Both the position numbers and the translations under genes were made by a program. From Micromonospora sp. NBC_00389 (GTDB taxonomy: Bacteria > Actinomycetota > Actinomycetes > Mycobacteriales > Micromonosporaceae): a DNA stretch of 64,000 nt. This document shows, piece after piece, positions 17,674 to 26,400 of this stretch. Numbering within the stretch: position 1 is the stretch's first letter; every line of letters begins with the position of its first letter. The DNA lies in assembly GCF_036059255.1 (NCBI RefSeq), contig NZ_CP107947.1, positions 4,650,001 through 4,714,000 of the forward strand, given 5' to 3'. The notes under the pieces are model-generated. The model did not search any database and was not told the DNA's origin. It saw only the letters and a list, made by a program, of their open reading frames with translations.

Positions 17674-19557
17674 TCATTGGCCGGGGGCCTCCGCGGCGCG
17701 TGCCGCCGCAACGATGGCGCTCACCCCGATCCCGGCCTGGTCCATCAGCTGGGTCGGGGTACCGGAGGTGGGGAGGCCCCGTACCGCCAGGTGCTTCACC
17801 CGCACCGGCTCGGCGAGGTCGGCCAGGGACTCGAGGACCGCCGACCCCACGCCACCCTCCGGGTAGTGATCCTCGACCACCAGCAGCCGACCGCCGGTGG
17901 CCCGGACGGCGTCGAGCAACCGGTCCCGGTCCAGCGGCTTGACCGAATACAGGTCGATGACCCGGGCCTTGATCCCCTCGCGCGCCAGCTCGTCGGCGGC
18001 GGCGAGGCAGTTGTGCACCGTCACCCCGGCGCCGATCAGCGCGACGTCGTCGTCGTCGCCGCCGCGGAGCAGTTTGCTGCCGCCGACCGGGAAGGCGTCC
18101 TCGTTGTCGTAGAGCACCGGGTACTTGCCTCGGGTGGTGCGCAGGTAGTTGACGCCCTTGCGGTCGACCATCTGCGCGACGAGGGCCGCGCAGGACACGG
18201 CGTCGCTGGGATACAGCACCGTCGACCCCTGCACGGCGCGCATGGCCGCCAGGTCCTCCAGCCCCATCTGCGAGGGACCGTCCTCCCCGATCTCCACCCC
18301 GCAGTGCGACCCGGACAGGGCGATGTCGGCCCGGGAGATGCCGGCCATCCGCACGAAGTCGTAGGCGCGGGAGAAGAACGCCGCGAAGGTCGCGGCGAAG
18401 GGCCGATAGCCGCGTACCTGCAGCCCGACCGCAGCGGCGACCAGTTGCTGTTCGGAGATGAACATCTCGAAGAACCGGTCGGGATACGCCTCGCCGAACT
18501 TGTCGGCGCGGGTGGAGTCGCTGACCTCACCGTCTAGGGCGACCACGTCCGGCCGCGAGCCCAGCGCGCGCAGCGCGTCACCGTACGCGTTCCGGGTGGC
18601 CACCTTCGCCCCCTTGTCGTACCGCGGCAGCGTGGGCGGCTCGCCGACGGGGGCACCACCGGGCGGGGCGGACTCGGGTTGCGGCCCGGTGACGCGGATC
18701 TGGCGTACCCCGCCGAGAGCCTCCACGGCCCGCTCGGCCATGTCGGGTTTCAGCGGCTTGCCGTGCCACCCGGGCTGGTTCTCGACCTCCGGCACCCCCT
18801 TGCCCTTGACCGTCCGGGCGAGCACCACGGTCGGACCCGTCGCCTGCCGCGCCCGGCCGAACGCCTCGTCGATCGCGGCCAGGTCGTGGCCGTCGATGAC
18901 GAGCGCCTGGCAGCCGAACGCCTCGACCCGGCGGCGGTAGGTGTCCAGGTCCCATTCCAACTCGGTCGGACCCCGCTGCCCGAGCCGGTTGATGTCGACG
19001 ATCGCGGTGAGGTTGCGCAGTCCGTAGTGGCCGGCCTTGTCCAGCGCCTCCCAGATGGAGCCCTCGGCCATCTCGCTGTCGCCGCACAGCGCCCACACGT
19101 GGAACGGCAGGTGGTCGAGGTACCGGCCGGCGAGCGCGATCCCGACCCCGACGGGCAGTCCCTGACCGAGCGACCCGGTGGCCACGTCGACCCAGGGCAG
19201 GGCCGGCGTGGGGTGTCCCTGCAGGCGCGACCCGAACTGGCGGTAGGTCTCGATCAACTCCTGATCGGTGATCGCGCCCACCGCCTTGAAGACCGCATAC
19301 AGCAGCGGCGAGGCGTGGCCCTTGGAGAAGATCAGGTGGTCGTTGGTCCGACCGCGCGGGTCCGTCCACTGGTAACGCAGGTGCCGGGAGATCAGCACCG
19401 CGAGCAGGTCCGCGGCGGACAGACTCGAGGTCGGATGCCCCGATCCCGCCCTGGTGCTGCACCGGATCGCGTCCACCCGGAGCTGGGCGGCGAGCTCACC
19501 CAGTCGGGTGAGCTCCTCCGCGCGTAGGGTGCGCTCTGCTTCCATCGTCACCGGCAT
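17674..19557 (-). CDS. Transketolase, short (mammalian-like) type
   Basis: A 627-residue transketolase, complete. The N-terminal TPP domain has GSGHPTSSLSAADLLAVL, FSKGHASPLLYAVF, and GDSEMAEGSIWEALDKAGHY with VDINRLGQ (TPP/Mg binding). The middle pyrimidine domain has FEMFISEQQLVAAAVGLQVRG with the catalytic glutamate in ISEQ, and SGSHCGVEIGEDGPSQMGLE. The C-terminal domain has VIDLYSVKPLD and VVEDHYPEGGVGSAV. About 627 residues and these motifs place it with the shorter, mammalian-type group. It transfers two-carbon ketol units in the pentose phosphate pathway. No partner transaldolase gene is adjacent, so it is probably a second, non-housekeeping copy. Confidence 0.93.
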   Translation of the reverse strand: MPVTMEAERTLRAEELTRLGELAAQLRVDAIRCSTRAGSGHPTSSLSAADLLAVLISRHLRYQWTDPRGRTNDHLIFSKGHASPLLYAVFKAVGAITDQELIETYRQFGSRLQGHPTPALPWVDVATGSLGQGLPVGVGIALAGRYLDHLPFHVWALCGDSEMAEGSIWEALDKAGHYGLRNLTAIVDINRLGQRGPTELEWDLDTYRRRVEAFGCQALVIDGHDLAAIDEAFGRARQATGPTVVLARTVKGKGVPEVENQPGWHGKPLKPDMAERAVEALGGVRQIRVTGPQPESAPPGGAPVGEPPTLPRYDKGAKVATRNAYGDALRALGSRPDVVALDGEVSDSTRADKFGEAYPDRFFEMFISEQQLVAAAVGLQVRGYRPFAATFAAFFSRAYDFVRMAGISRADIALSGSHCGVEIGEDGPSQMGLEDLAAMRAVQGSTVLYPSDAVSCAALVAQMVDRKGVNYLRTTRGKYPVLYDNEDAFPVGGSKLLRGGDDDDVALIGAGVTVHNCLAAADELAREGIKARVIDLYSVKPLDRDRLLDAVRATGGRLLVVEDHYPEGGVGSAVLESLADLAEPVRVKHLAVRGLPTSGTPTQLMDQAGIGVSAIVAAARAAEAPGQ

Positions 19558-19644
19558 CGCCTCCGCAGATACCGTAGTCAGGAAAGACCCGCATTACCCG
19601 GTAACCGCCGATTTGCCAGGGGCAGAGAGGGCCGGCCACGACGA

Positions 19645-19856
19645 CGCTGTTGCATTAAGCCATCGCGCCGTCTCGGCGCCGCAGATCTTCCCGTCACGAG
19701 GTTCCAGACGGGCGGAAGGGCGGCCATCGGTTGCTGGACAGGCTGCCAGTAGGACACCTTTTGTCCCGATCCTGTAGACCGAGTTGTGGGCCCCAAGCTC
19801 GATCTTGCAGGAAGTCTTGCGACAAGTGATCTTGACGATCCCTAACGCAACAGCGC
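19645..19856. mobile_element. 212-bp non-coding element with terminal inverted repeats (MITE-like)
   Basis: The left end CGCTGTTGCATTAAG (19645-19659) and the complement of the right end (CGCTGTTGCGTTAGG) match at 13 of 15 positions. No transposase fits inside. The right 137 bp recur at 6330-6468. This is either a miniature element or an internally deleted insertion sequence. It lies between the transketolase gene and a membrane-protein gene. Confidence 0.6.
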
Positions 19857-19871
19857 CCGCGGGCTTCCCGG

Positions 19872-20570
19872 TCAGCTCGGGTAGCCCGTCCCCCGCGGCG
19901 GGGACTGCCAGCGCGTCGCGTCTGACTGCCAGGGCTCGTTCGTGGAATGGCTGCGCGGCGAATCGGTCCAGCGTGAACCGCCGGCCATCGCCGGCGCCGG
20001 ATCGTCGGACTTACCCGGCTTCGTCGGATCCTCACCCTGCTTCGTCGAGCCGAGCCCGTCCGCGCCGAGCGGGCGGTCCCGTTCCGATACCGGCGGAATC
20101 ATCGTGTCCGGGACAACGATCGTCGGCTCATCGGCGTCCGACTGCGGCCAGCGCCGCCACCGCTGGACACTGGCGACCCCGACCAGGAGCAGCGAGCCCA
20201 GCAGCAGCGTCGTCCCGGTCCGTACGGGGGTGAGCAAGTCAATCTGGTAACCCGCCACGCTCAGCTTGTGACTGAGTAGGTCCAGCAGCCGTGCCGGGCT
20301 GAACAACAGGCCTGCGTAGCTGACCGTGTACGCAAGTCCGGTCAGCACCGAGCCGATCGGGGAGATCCGGACGGTGGCGATGAGCCCGAGGAGAAGGCCA
20401 GCAGCCGCCAGTACCAGCAACGGCTTCAGCAGAGCGTCAGGGTCGAGCGCATCACCACTGTCCTGCGCATCCGCGAACACCCGCAGGGACCGGCCTTGTC
20501 CAGCGGCGAGCAGGACCCAGGCCAGCGGACCCACGATGAGCGCGGCGATTACGGTCTTGGTGTGTCGCAT
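19872..20570 (-). CDS. Membrane protein with cytoplasmic disordered tail
   Basis: A 232-residue protein with four hydrophobic segments in the first 140 residues (VIAALIVGPLAWVLLAAGQG; LLVLAAAGLLLGLIATV; VLTGLAYTVSYAGLLFSP; TTLLLGSLLLVGVASV). A basic WRRW stop-transfer and a 90-residue hydrophilic tail rich in Asp, Pro and Ser follow. The family is not recognised; the layout is typical of actinomycete proteins annotated only as membrane proteins. It ends 16 bases from the MITE-like element and shows no sign of damage. Confidence 0.7.
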   Translation of the reverse strand: MRHTKTVIAALIVGPLAWVLLAAGQGRSLRVFADAQDSGDALDPDALLKPLLVLAAAGLLLGLIATVRISPIGSVLTGLAYTVSYAGLLFSPARLLDLLSHKLSVAGYQIDLLTPVRTGTTLLLGSLLLVGVASVQRWRRWPQSDADEPTIVVPDTMIPPVSERDRPLGADGLGSTKQGEDPTKPGKSDDPAPAMAGGSRWTDSPRSHSTNEPWQSDATRWQSPPRGTGYPS

Positions 20571-20677
20571 TCAGGCAAGGTACCGAGCTTCCCTCGTAGA
20601 TCGACAACCCGATAAGGAAAACTTAACTTGCCGTCAGGCAACGTCTTCCGGCTAGCTGACGTGTCGAAGGTGGGCTG

Positions 20678-20862
20678 TCAGCGTGCGTAGCGCTCGGTGA
20701 GTTCCGCGCCGATCCGGGCGAGTTCCCGGCGACTGCTGGCGGGTAGCCGCTGGGCGTGCGCGACGAGTGCCACCACGATCCCCTCCACGCCCAGGTCCGC
20801 GGGCGGGTTACCAGCGCGTCCAGGAATTCGCCGAGTGCCGCGCGGTGTCGACTGGTGCTCAC
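20678..20862 (-). pseudogene. Small hypothetical gene, one base short
   Basis: A GTG start at 20862 gives STSRHRAALGEFLDALVT. After about 20 codons the sense frame switches to DLGVEGIVVALVAHAQRLPA and SSRRELARIGAELTERYAR before the stop. The total length, 185 bases, is not a multiple of three. The family is not recognised. Confidence 0.45.
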
Positions 20863-20869
20863 GGCTGCC

Positions 20870-21165
20870 CTATCCGGCCGTTGCGCGGTGGTAACGGGCG
20901 GGATCGAAGCCCGCGCCGAGCGTCTCAACAGCGTCGTCGCGGTCTGGGCTGGCCGGGTCGGCCAGAGCGGCGAGCAGGTGTTGACACCAGGCAGCGCCGC
21001 CGACCTCTTCCGGCGGGCAGGCCCCACCGCCGTCGAGGATGGTGAACGCGTTGTCAGGGCCACCGGGCCGGATGTCGTCGACGGTGACGGTGTGCGGCCA
21101 CTCGTCGCCGAAGTCGTAGACGTAGGTGAATCGGGCGCCGCGGTCGGTGGCGAGGGTCGGCGCAC
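20870..21165 (-). pseudogene. Plasmid pRiA4b ORF-3-like protein fragment
   Basis: The frame reads FTYVYDFGDEWPHTVTVDDI, then ACPPEEVGGAAWCQHLLAAL and ETLGAGFDPARYH, the conserved core of the pRiA4b ORF-3 family (YxYDFGDxWxHxxxVE and CPPEDxGG). The first half of the family is missing; upstream sequence belongs to a helicase fragment. Its natural stop is at 20870. Confidence 0.75.
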
Positions 21166-21168
21166 TCG

Positions 21169-21425
21169 ATCAACCGGACCACGCCCAGGTTACGCAGCCT
21201 CCCGGTCCGCGCCTCGACGTCGGCGAGCAGCGTGGTTACCGGGTTGGGCAGCTCATGGGTGGCGCGGTCGGCGAGAAACTGGCGCAGCTGGTCGAGGCTG
21301 CGTCCGGCGTCCAAATCGGTCAGCAGCGTCGCGTCGCGCAGGGTCCAGACCCGGTCCGCGGTCTGCGCCACGTACGCGTCCAGTATCAGCCTGTCGGCCG
21401 GCGGCAGCTCCCCATTGACCAGGCC
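21169..21425 (-). pseudogene. XPB/Ssl2-like helicase-associated domain fragment
   Basis: The frame reads LPPADRLILDAYVAQTADRV, WTLRDATLLTDLDAGRSLDQ, then ATHELPNPVTTLLADVEART and NLGVVRLIECADP, which matches the helicase-associated domain of actinomycete XPB-like proteins. Only this internal piece remains, and at about 21168 it joins the pRiA4b ORF-3 fragment. Confidence 0.65.
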
Positions 21426-21500
21426 TCATATCAGTTGCAGTTCTTCATGGAGGACGATCATGTAGTGGGGAAGACTGACCTGCCTCGACCCTGCCAACAC

Positions 21501-23384
21501 TCAATGCAGCGGTGCCGTTTGATCTCCTGCTGATGTTGACGTTGTGGTGGTCGGCTCGATCCGGTCCCAGGCGAGGCCGCTCGAGCCCTGACCCAGGCCG
21601 ACCTGCTTGCGGCGGCCGAGCCAGGTGACGACCTGACCATCACTCCACCGGGTGCGCTGGTAGGTGCGGGTGAGGACCACGCCGGCCTTGGGCACTTCCT
21701 CCTCGTGGACGAAGTAGGGCCGGCGCGCGGTCTCGTCCAGCCCGGGGCGAAGGAACGGGCCGCGCGGCTCCACAGGCGCCTCCAGCGCGCCCGGGATCAG
21801 GCGCGGCATGGCCGCCCGCTGCAGGCGCACGTCCCGACTCGAGCCGGGGTTGTGGACCGGGATGAAGGGAATCCAGTTCTCCGGGACGCCGCGGCCGAGT
21901 TTGTACTGAATCAGCGCGCCGGTGTCGAGCCGGGGTGGCTCGACGTGGGGCAGCCCAAGCGAGACCAGATACCGCTCCAGGGCCTTGGCGGCCTCGAAGC
22001 CGTTCGCGCCTCCGCCGGCCAGCGCCGGGATGGTCTGCTCGACGCCCCAGACCATGTTGGCCATCTCATCCCGCGCCAGGATGACTTTTTCGAGCGGCGC
22101 GCTCTCCTGCAGTTTCCCCACCGCGGGAGGCAGGAACAGTCGCTCCAACACCCGGCCCTCACGGTGCAGGCTCAGGTCGTACATTCCCCAGCGCGTCCGC
22201 TCCGCGCCGTCAGGCTGCCCGGCCGCGCGGACCAGGGTCCTCGCCCCAAAGACGTCTTTGACGACTACCCCAAACACCTCGCTGAGCGTGCCGATCGGGA
22301 GCACATAGGGCACGAGGCTCCAGTCGTTGCCGAACACCAGTCCAAACTCCGCCAGCACCAGCGTCGCCAGGTCGGTGGTGCTGGGCTTCAAATCACCCAA
22401 ATCGGTCCTGCGATCCTCGAACTCCCACCAGCGCGCGGCCGGCATTCCCCCGAAGACGATCGGGCTGGGGACGAAGCTCAGCGGCGGCTGGACCTCCACG
22501 ACCGCAGGCGGGATCTCCGCCCCATTCGCGTCGGAGAGGCCGACCGACTGAGCGTCCACGTCGAAGGCATACCAGTCCAGATGCCCCTGGGCGTACTGCT
22601 CGGCCACCAGCACGGTCTGGCCCTCGCCAGCCACGGCGGCGGGGGCGGAGCAGGCGAACTGATACTCCAGATAGCCGGGCGACCATGTGACCGGGTCGCC
22701 GGTCTCGGACTGGCTGTAGGTCCGCCTGAACCAGTCCACGAACCTCTGGCCCGCGTCGCCCAGCGCCTGGCGCCTGTCCGGGTCCGGCACGGCGGCTGCC
22801 AGCCATGCGGCGTGCTCGTCGGGGACGGCCTTGATGGCCTCATACAGCTTTCCGCCATCTGGCATGCGCCTTTGCAGGGCGTGCAGGGTCGACCAGGACT
22901 GCGGGTCACTGCGCAGGTGCGCCTCGGCCTCGCTACCGGCGGGCGGGTCGTCGAACGGGTATTGCCCTAGATAGAGGGCCTTGAAGTCGCCGAGCGCGGC
23001 GATGAGTTTGAGCCAGTGGCGGCCCAACTGGGCGCGCGTCATCAGGTCGAGGGGGATGGGCTCGCGCTCGACCTGGGCCTCCAGCGGTAGGCGCTCGTCG
23101 TAGGCGATGGCGGGCCCATCGAGCCCGGCGAAGCGGTTCACCCGGGCGGTCGCAAGCTGGACCTTGGCTTCCACCGCCGAGCCTGCGTCTTCCCCGTCGA
23201 ACTCGCCGAACTGCCACTGACGGCAGATCATCCACAGCGGGTCGCGCACCTCCGCTCGCAGGCTGCGGTCGAAGTCGTGGCCGCGCGGCCGGCCCTCCAG
23301 CCTGTTCCAGGTGGTGATGCTGGGGAAGAAGACCTCGGAGAGAAACAGTGCCTTGGTGGCGCGCGGAATCGGAATCTGTGGCAC
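21501..23384 (-). CDS. Island gene 5: large protein of unknown family (627 aa)
   Basis: The last gene of the five-gene operon. It starts at GTG with AAGGAGGG about nine bases upstream, 37 bases after the previous stop. The N-terminal 70 residues contain the distinctive block DFDRSLRAEVRDPLWM and CRQWQFGEFDGEDAGS, which looks like a conserved family signature. The remainder is mixed alpha/beta with many Trp and Pro residues (GYLEYQFACSAP; PARWWEFEDRRTDLGD; GNDWSLVPYVLPIGT) and a Thr/Ser-rich tail. No signal peptide, transmembrane segment, Walker motif or nuclease motif is visible. Function is unknown. The strict operon position suggests it acts with the other four products. Confidence 0.75.
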   Translation of the reverse strand: MPQIPIPRATKALFLSEVFFPSITTWNRLEGRPRGHDFDRSLRAEVRDPLWMICRQWQFGEFDGEDAGSAVEAKVQLATARVNRFAGLDGPAIAYDERLPLEAQVEREPIPLDLMTRAQLGRHWLKLIAALGDFKALYLGQYPFDDPPAGSEAEAHLRSDPQSWSTLHALQRRMPDGGKLYEAIKAVPDEHAAWLAAAVPDPDRRQALGDAGQRFVDWFRRTYSQSETGDPVTWSPGYLEYQFACSAPAAVAGEGQTVLVAEQYAQGHLDWYAFDVDAQSVGLSDANGAEIPPAVVEVQPPLSFVPSPIVFGGMPAARWWEFEDRRTDLGDLKPSTTDLATLVLAEFGLVFGNDWSLVPYVLPIGTLSEVFGVVVKDVFGARTLVRAAGQPDGAERTRWGMYDLSLHREGRVLERLFLPPAVGKLQESAPLEKVILARDEMANMVWGVEQTIPALAGGGANGFEAAKALERYLVSLGLPHVEPPRLDTGALIQYKLGRGVPENWIPFIPVHNPGSSRDVRLQRAAMPRLIPGALEAPVEPRGPFLRPGLDETARRPYFVHEEEVPKAGVVLTRTYQRTRWSDGQVVTWLGRRKQVGLGQGSSGLAWDRIEPTTTTSTSAGDQTAPLH

Positions 23385-23421
23385 AGGCCCTCCTTCGCGT
23401 GTCTGCGCCAGATGTGCCCGG

Positions 23422-26400
23422 CTATTCCCGGATCGCCGTCTGGTGGATCAGATCGGTGGAGATGGTGGCGAAGCGGCGGGTGGTGACGGCCGAGAGCACC
23501 GCCGGCAACAGGTGGCCAAGCGCAGTGCTCCCGAGCTGGTCCGGCTCGACGGCCCGCTGTCTCACGCGCTCCAGGGTGTCGTTGAGGATTCCCTCCAGCT
23601 TGCCCCACGTCCACTGTCCGGTGATCTGTGGCGTGACGGCAAGCAGCAGGACCTGCGGCGGCTCGGAGCTGGGCTGGTTGTAATGCACGGCGATGCCGGT
23701 GGTCTCGACCTTGCCGGGTATCACCTCGCTCCATTCGTCGACGAGAAGGCCGCTCTGCTGGGCGGCCGGGTCGAAGCCGCTCGCCGGCAGGCACTGCACG
23801 AGCGACACGAACTCGCCTTGCGGGTAGAACACCCCTGGCTGGCCGATCTGCTCCGGCCGGACGGGAGGAAACTCGACCGCCACCCAATGGTCTCCGGCGC
23901 GGAAGGGAAGCTGCAGCGGCTTGAGGATGCCGCCCGGGGTTGCGAACAGCTCGCTGAGGATGAGGACCTGCTCGAGGTCGCCCATGCTCTGGCGGGCCCG
24001 GGCCACCCCTTGTAGCCACTCGTCGACGAGCAGGGGGTTCTCGTGATGGAACCGGGTCAGGCCTTGGTCGGGCGGCGCATCGCGGAAGGCGGCGGCGGCC
24101 TGGACCTCGCTCAGCGCGCTGAGCGAGAAGCGCGGCACAAGGTTGAACGACGGCCCGAAGAGCTCCTGTGCGGCCTGGCGGCAGTCGGCGAGGCGTTCGC
24201 TGGCCGGCCGGCTGGCGTCGGCCGCGGAGGTCCGCGCCGCAGTCGCCAGCACCAGCCTCGCATGGCCGATCTTCAGCAGACGCAGTCCCTGGTCGCCCAG
24301 GGTCTGGCGGGCGCGGTCCGAGTCGCCCGCCGCGCTGAGCGGTACGGCGTCGGGCAGGCCGAAACGTGCCAGAGCCAGGATGAAGCCTCGCACGGTATCC
24401 GCGACGATGGCGCCCACCACCGGGTCCCCGTTGCCGTCCACGGGGATGGCGGCGGCCAGGTCTGCCAAGGCCGTGTCGAACCGACCGATGGCCGTCTGCA
24501 GACGGCCATCGAGCTCGTCCAGGTCGTAGCCCTGAGGGTTGAGGTTCTCCGCCGGGTTGGTGTTCGCTTCGGAGGGCAGGCGGAAATCGAGGGCCGAGAG
24601 CGGGCGGGCGGTGGTGACCAGATTCCGCAGGCGGCGCAGCAGCGGCAGAAGTTGGAACAGGTTGGCGCTTGCCGGATCGGCAGGCTCGGCCATGAACTCG
24701 AACGTGACCTGCAGGTCGTCGTCGTGCTGGTCCACGCGGATGGCGGAGGCCAGGCGCTTCTCCAGTTCCGTCTCCTGGCTCAAAATCTCATCCCCCGCCA
24801 GCAGGACCAGGTCGATGGGCTGAAGCCCCAAGCCGGCCAAGCTCTGCTCGTGCGGAGGGTGTCCCTCCCAACTCACCTTAACGACGATGCGGTCGGGCGC
24901 GGGGAGGTGCTCGCCCAGCCAGCGGTTCAGGCCCGGTTCGACCCGCGCCCGCTCGGTTGGTGCCCCCGGCCAGGACCCAGGTCCCGTTTCGCCCGGCAGG
25001 TGCAGCGCTACGCGCTGGGTGATAGCGAGGCCGCTGCGCGGGGTTCGAGCGATCTCGGGTTCGGGCGGCAGCCCGCCCTCGGCGAGAGTCTTGATCGAGG
25101 CCGCGGCCCGCTCGAAGTTGCCCTCGGTCACCTGGAAGACGCCTTCCGCCAGGAGGAGGTCGGCGATGGCGTCGAGGCTGTCGGCCAGGCGGGCGACCTC
25201 GGCCTGGACGGCGACCGCGTGTGGCGAGGCTGGGTCGGCGGGCAGGCCCTCGACGCCGAATGGATAGGCCACCGGGGCGGCCCGTAGGAAGGCGGCTTCG
25301 ACCAGGGCGTAACCGTCCAGCACATTGCGAGATTCCTTGGTCTCGATGGGGCTGCCGCTCTCGTCAGGCGTGATCTTGTCGGCCAGCAGCGGGTACTGAG
25401 CCCGGAAGAGGGGGAGGTACTGGTTGAGGGACGGGTCCTCATACCGATCATGCAGGCCGCGCTCGAACTGGTAGCCCAGCAGCGCGCCAAGCTCCTGGCC
25501 GTTGCGGACCCCTTCGATGAAGGACAGCGCGGTCCGCACCCGATCCGAAGACAGGTTGACCGCCATCGTCTCCGGGCGGGCCGGGTCGAAATGGGTGAGG
25601 TAGGCGCCGCGCAGTACCGCCGCCGCCACGGCGTGGTTGAGCGACGGCGCGTGGATGAAGCCGCCATTGTCGGGCTGCTCGAACAGGTCGCCGTCGCTCG
25701 TCGGGTCGTAAAGGGTGACCGGGATTCCGGTGGTGTCGGCCTTCTGCTGAGACGGGCCCGGGCGCAGGTCCTCCAGCCAGCCGAAGGCGCCCAGATAGAG
25801 ACCCGTGCGGCGCAGCGAATCGGGCGGGGCTTCGCCGTCGCCGGGGCCCTCGTTCCCCGAAACGAAGCGCTGCAACTCCAGACGGCGGGCGAAGAAGCCC
25901 ATCTGCCAGGCGTCCAGCCGGTACGAGCACAGGTCCAGGTGCTCGACGAGGATTCGCTCCAGGCGCGCGGTCGGCAGGTCCACCAGATCCGCGAGCGCGG
26001 CGCGCACGGCCTCGATGGTGAGGGCTTCGGGCTGACCGTGACCGTCGGGGGTCAACAGCCAGGCGCCCACCGGCAGGTTGGCCTGCGACAGGGCAGGCAG
26101 GACATGGCCGACCTCGGCGTCCAACAGCTCCCACCGGGTGACCGTCCGGTCCTGCGTGACGTTCGCGATCTCGACCTCCCGGCGGGCGGTGAGGGGAAGC
26201 ACGTCGAACCGGGCGTACAGGCGCGTCGCCGCATCGTGGACCGAGAGCAGCAGCGCAGAGCGCAGCAGGCGGTAGAGCAGAGGGCGGGGCACCGGCTGGT
26301 CTTCGCCGGACAGGTGTCGAAGGCGCTGCTGCTTCAGGTCGTCATAGGCGCTGTGGGCAAGCCAGCCCAGGTAACTGCTTTCGGTGAAGCCATCCGGGTT

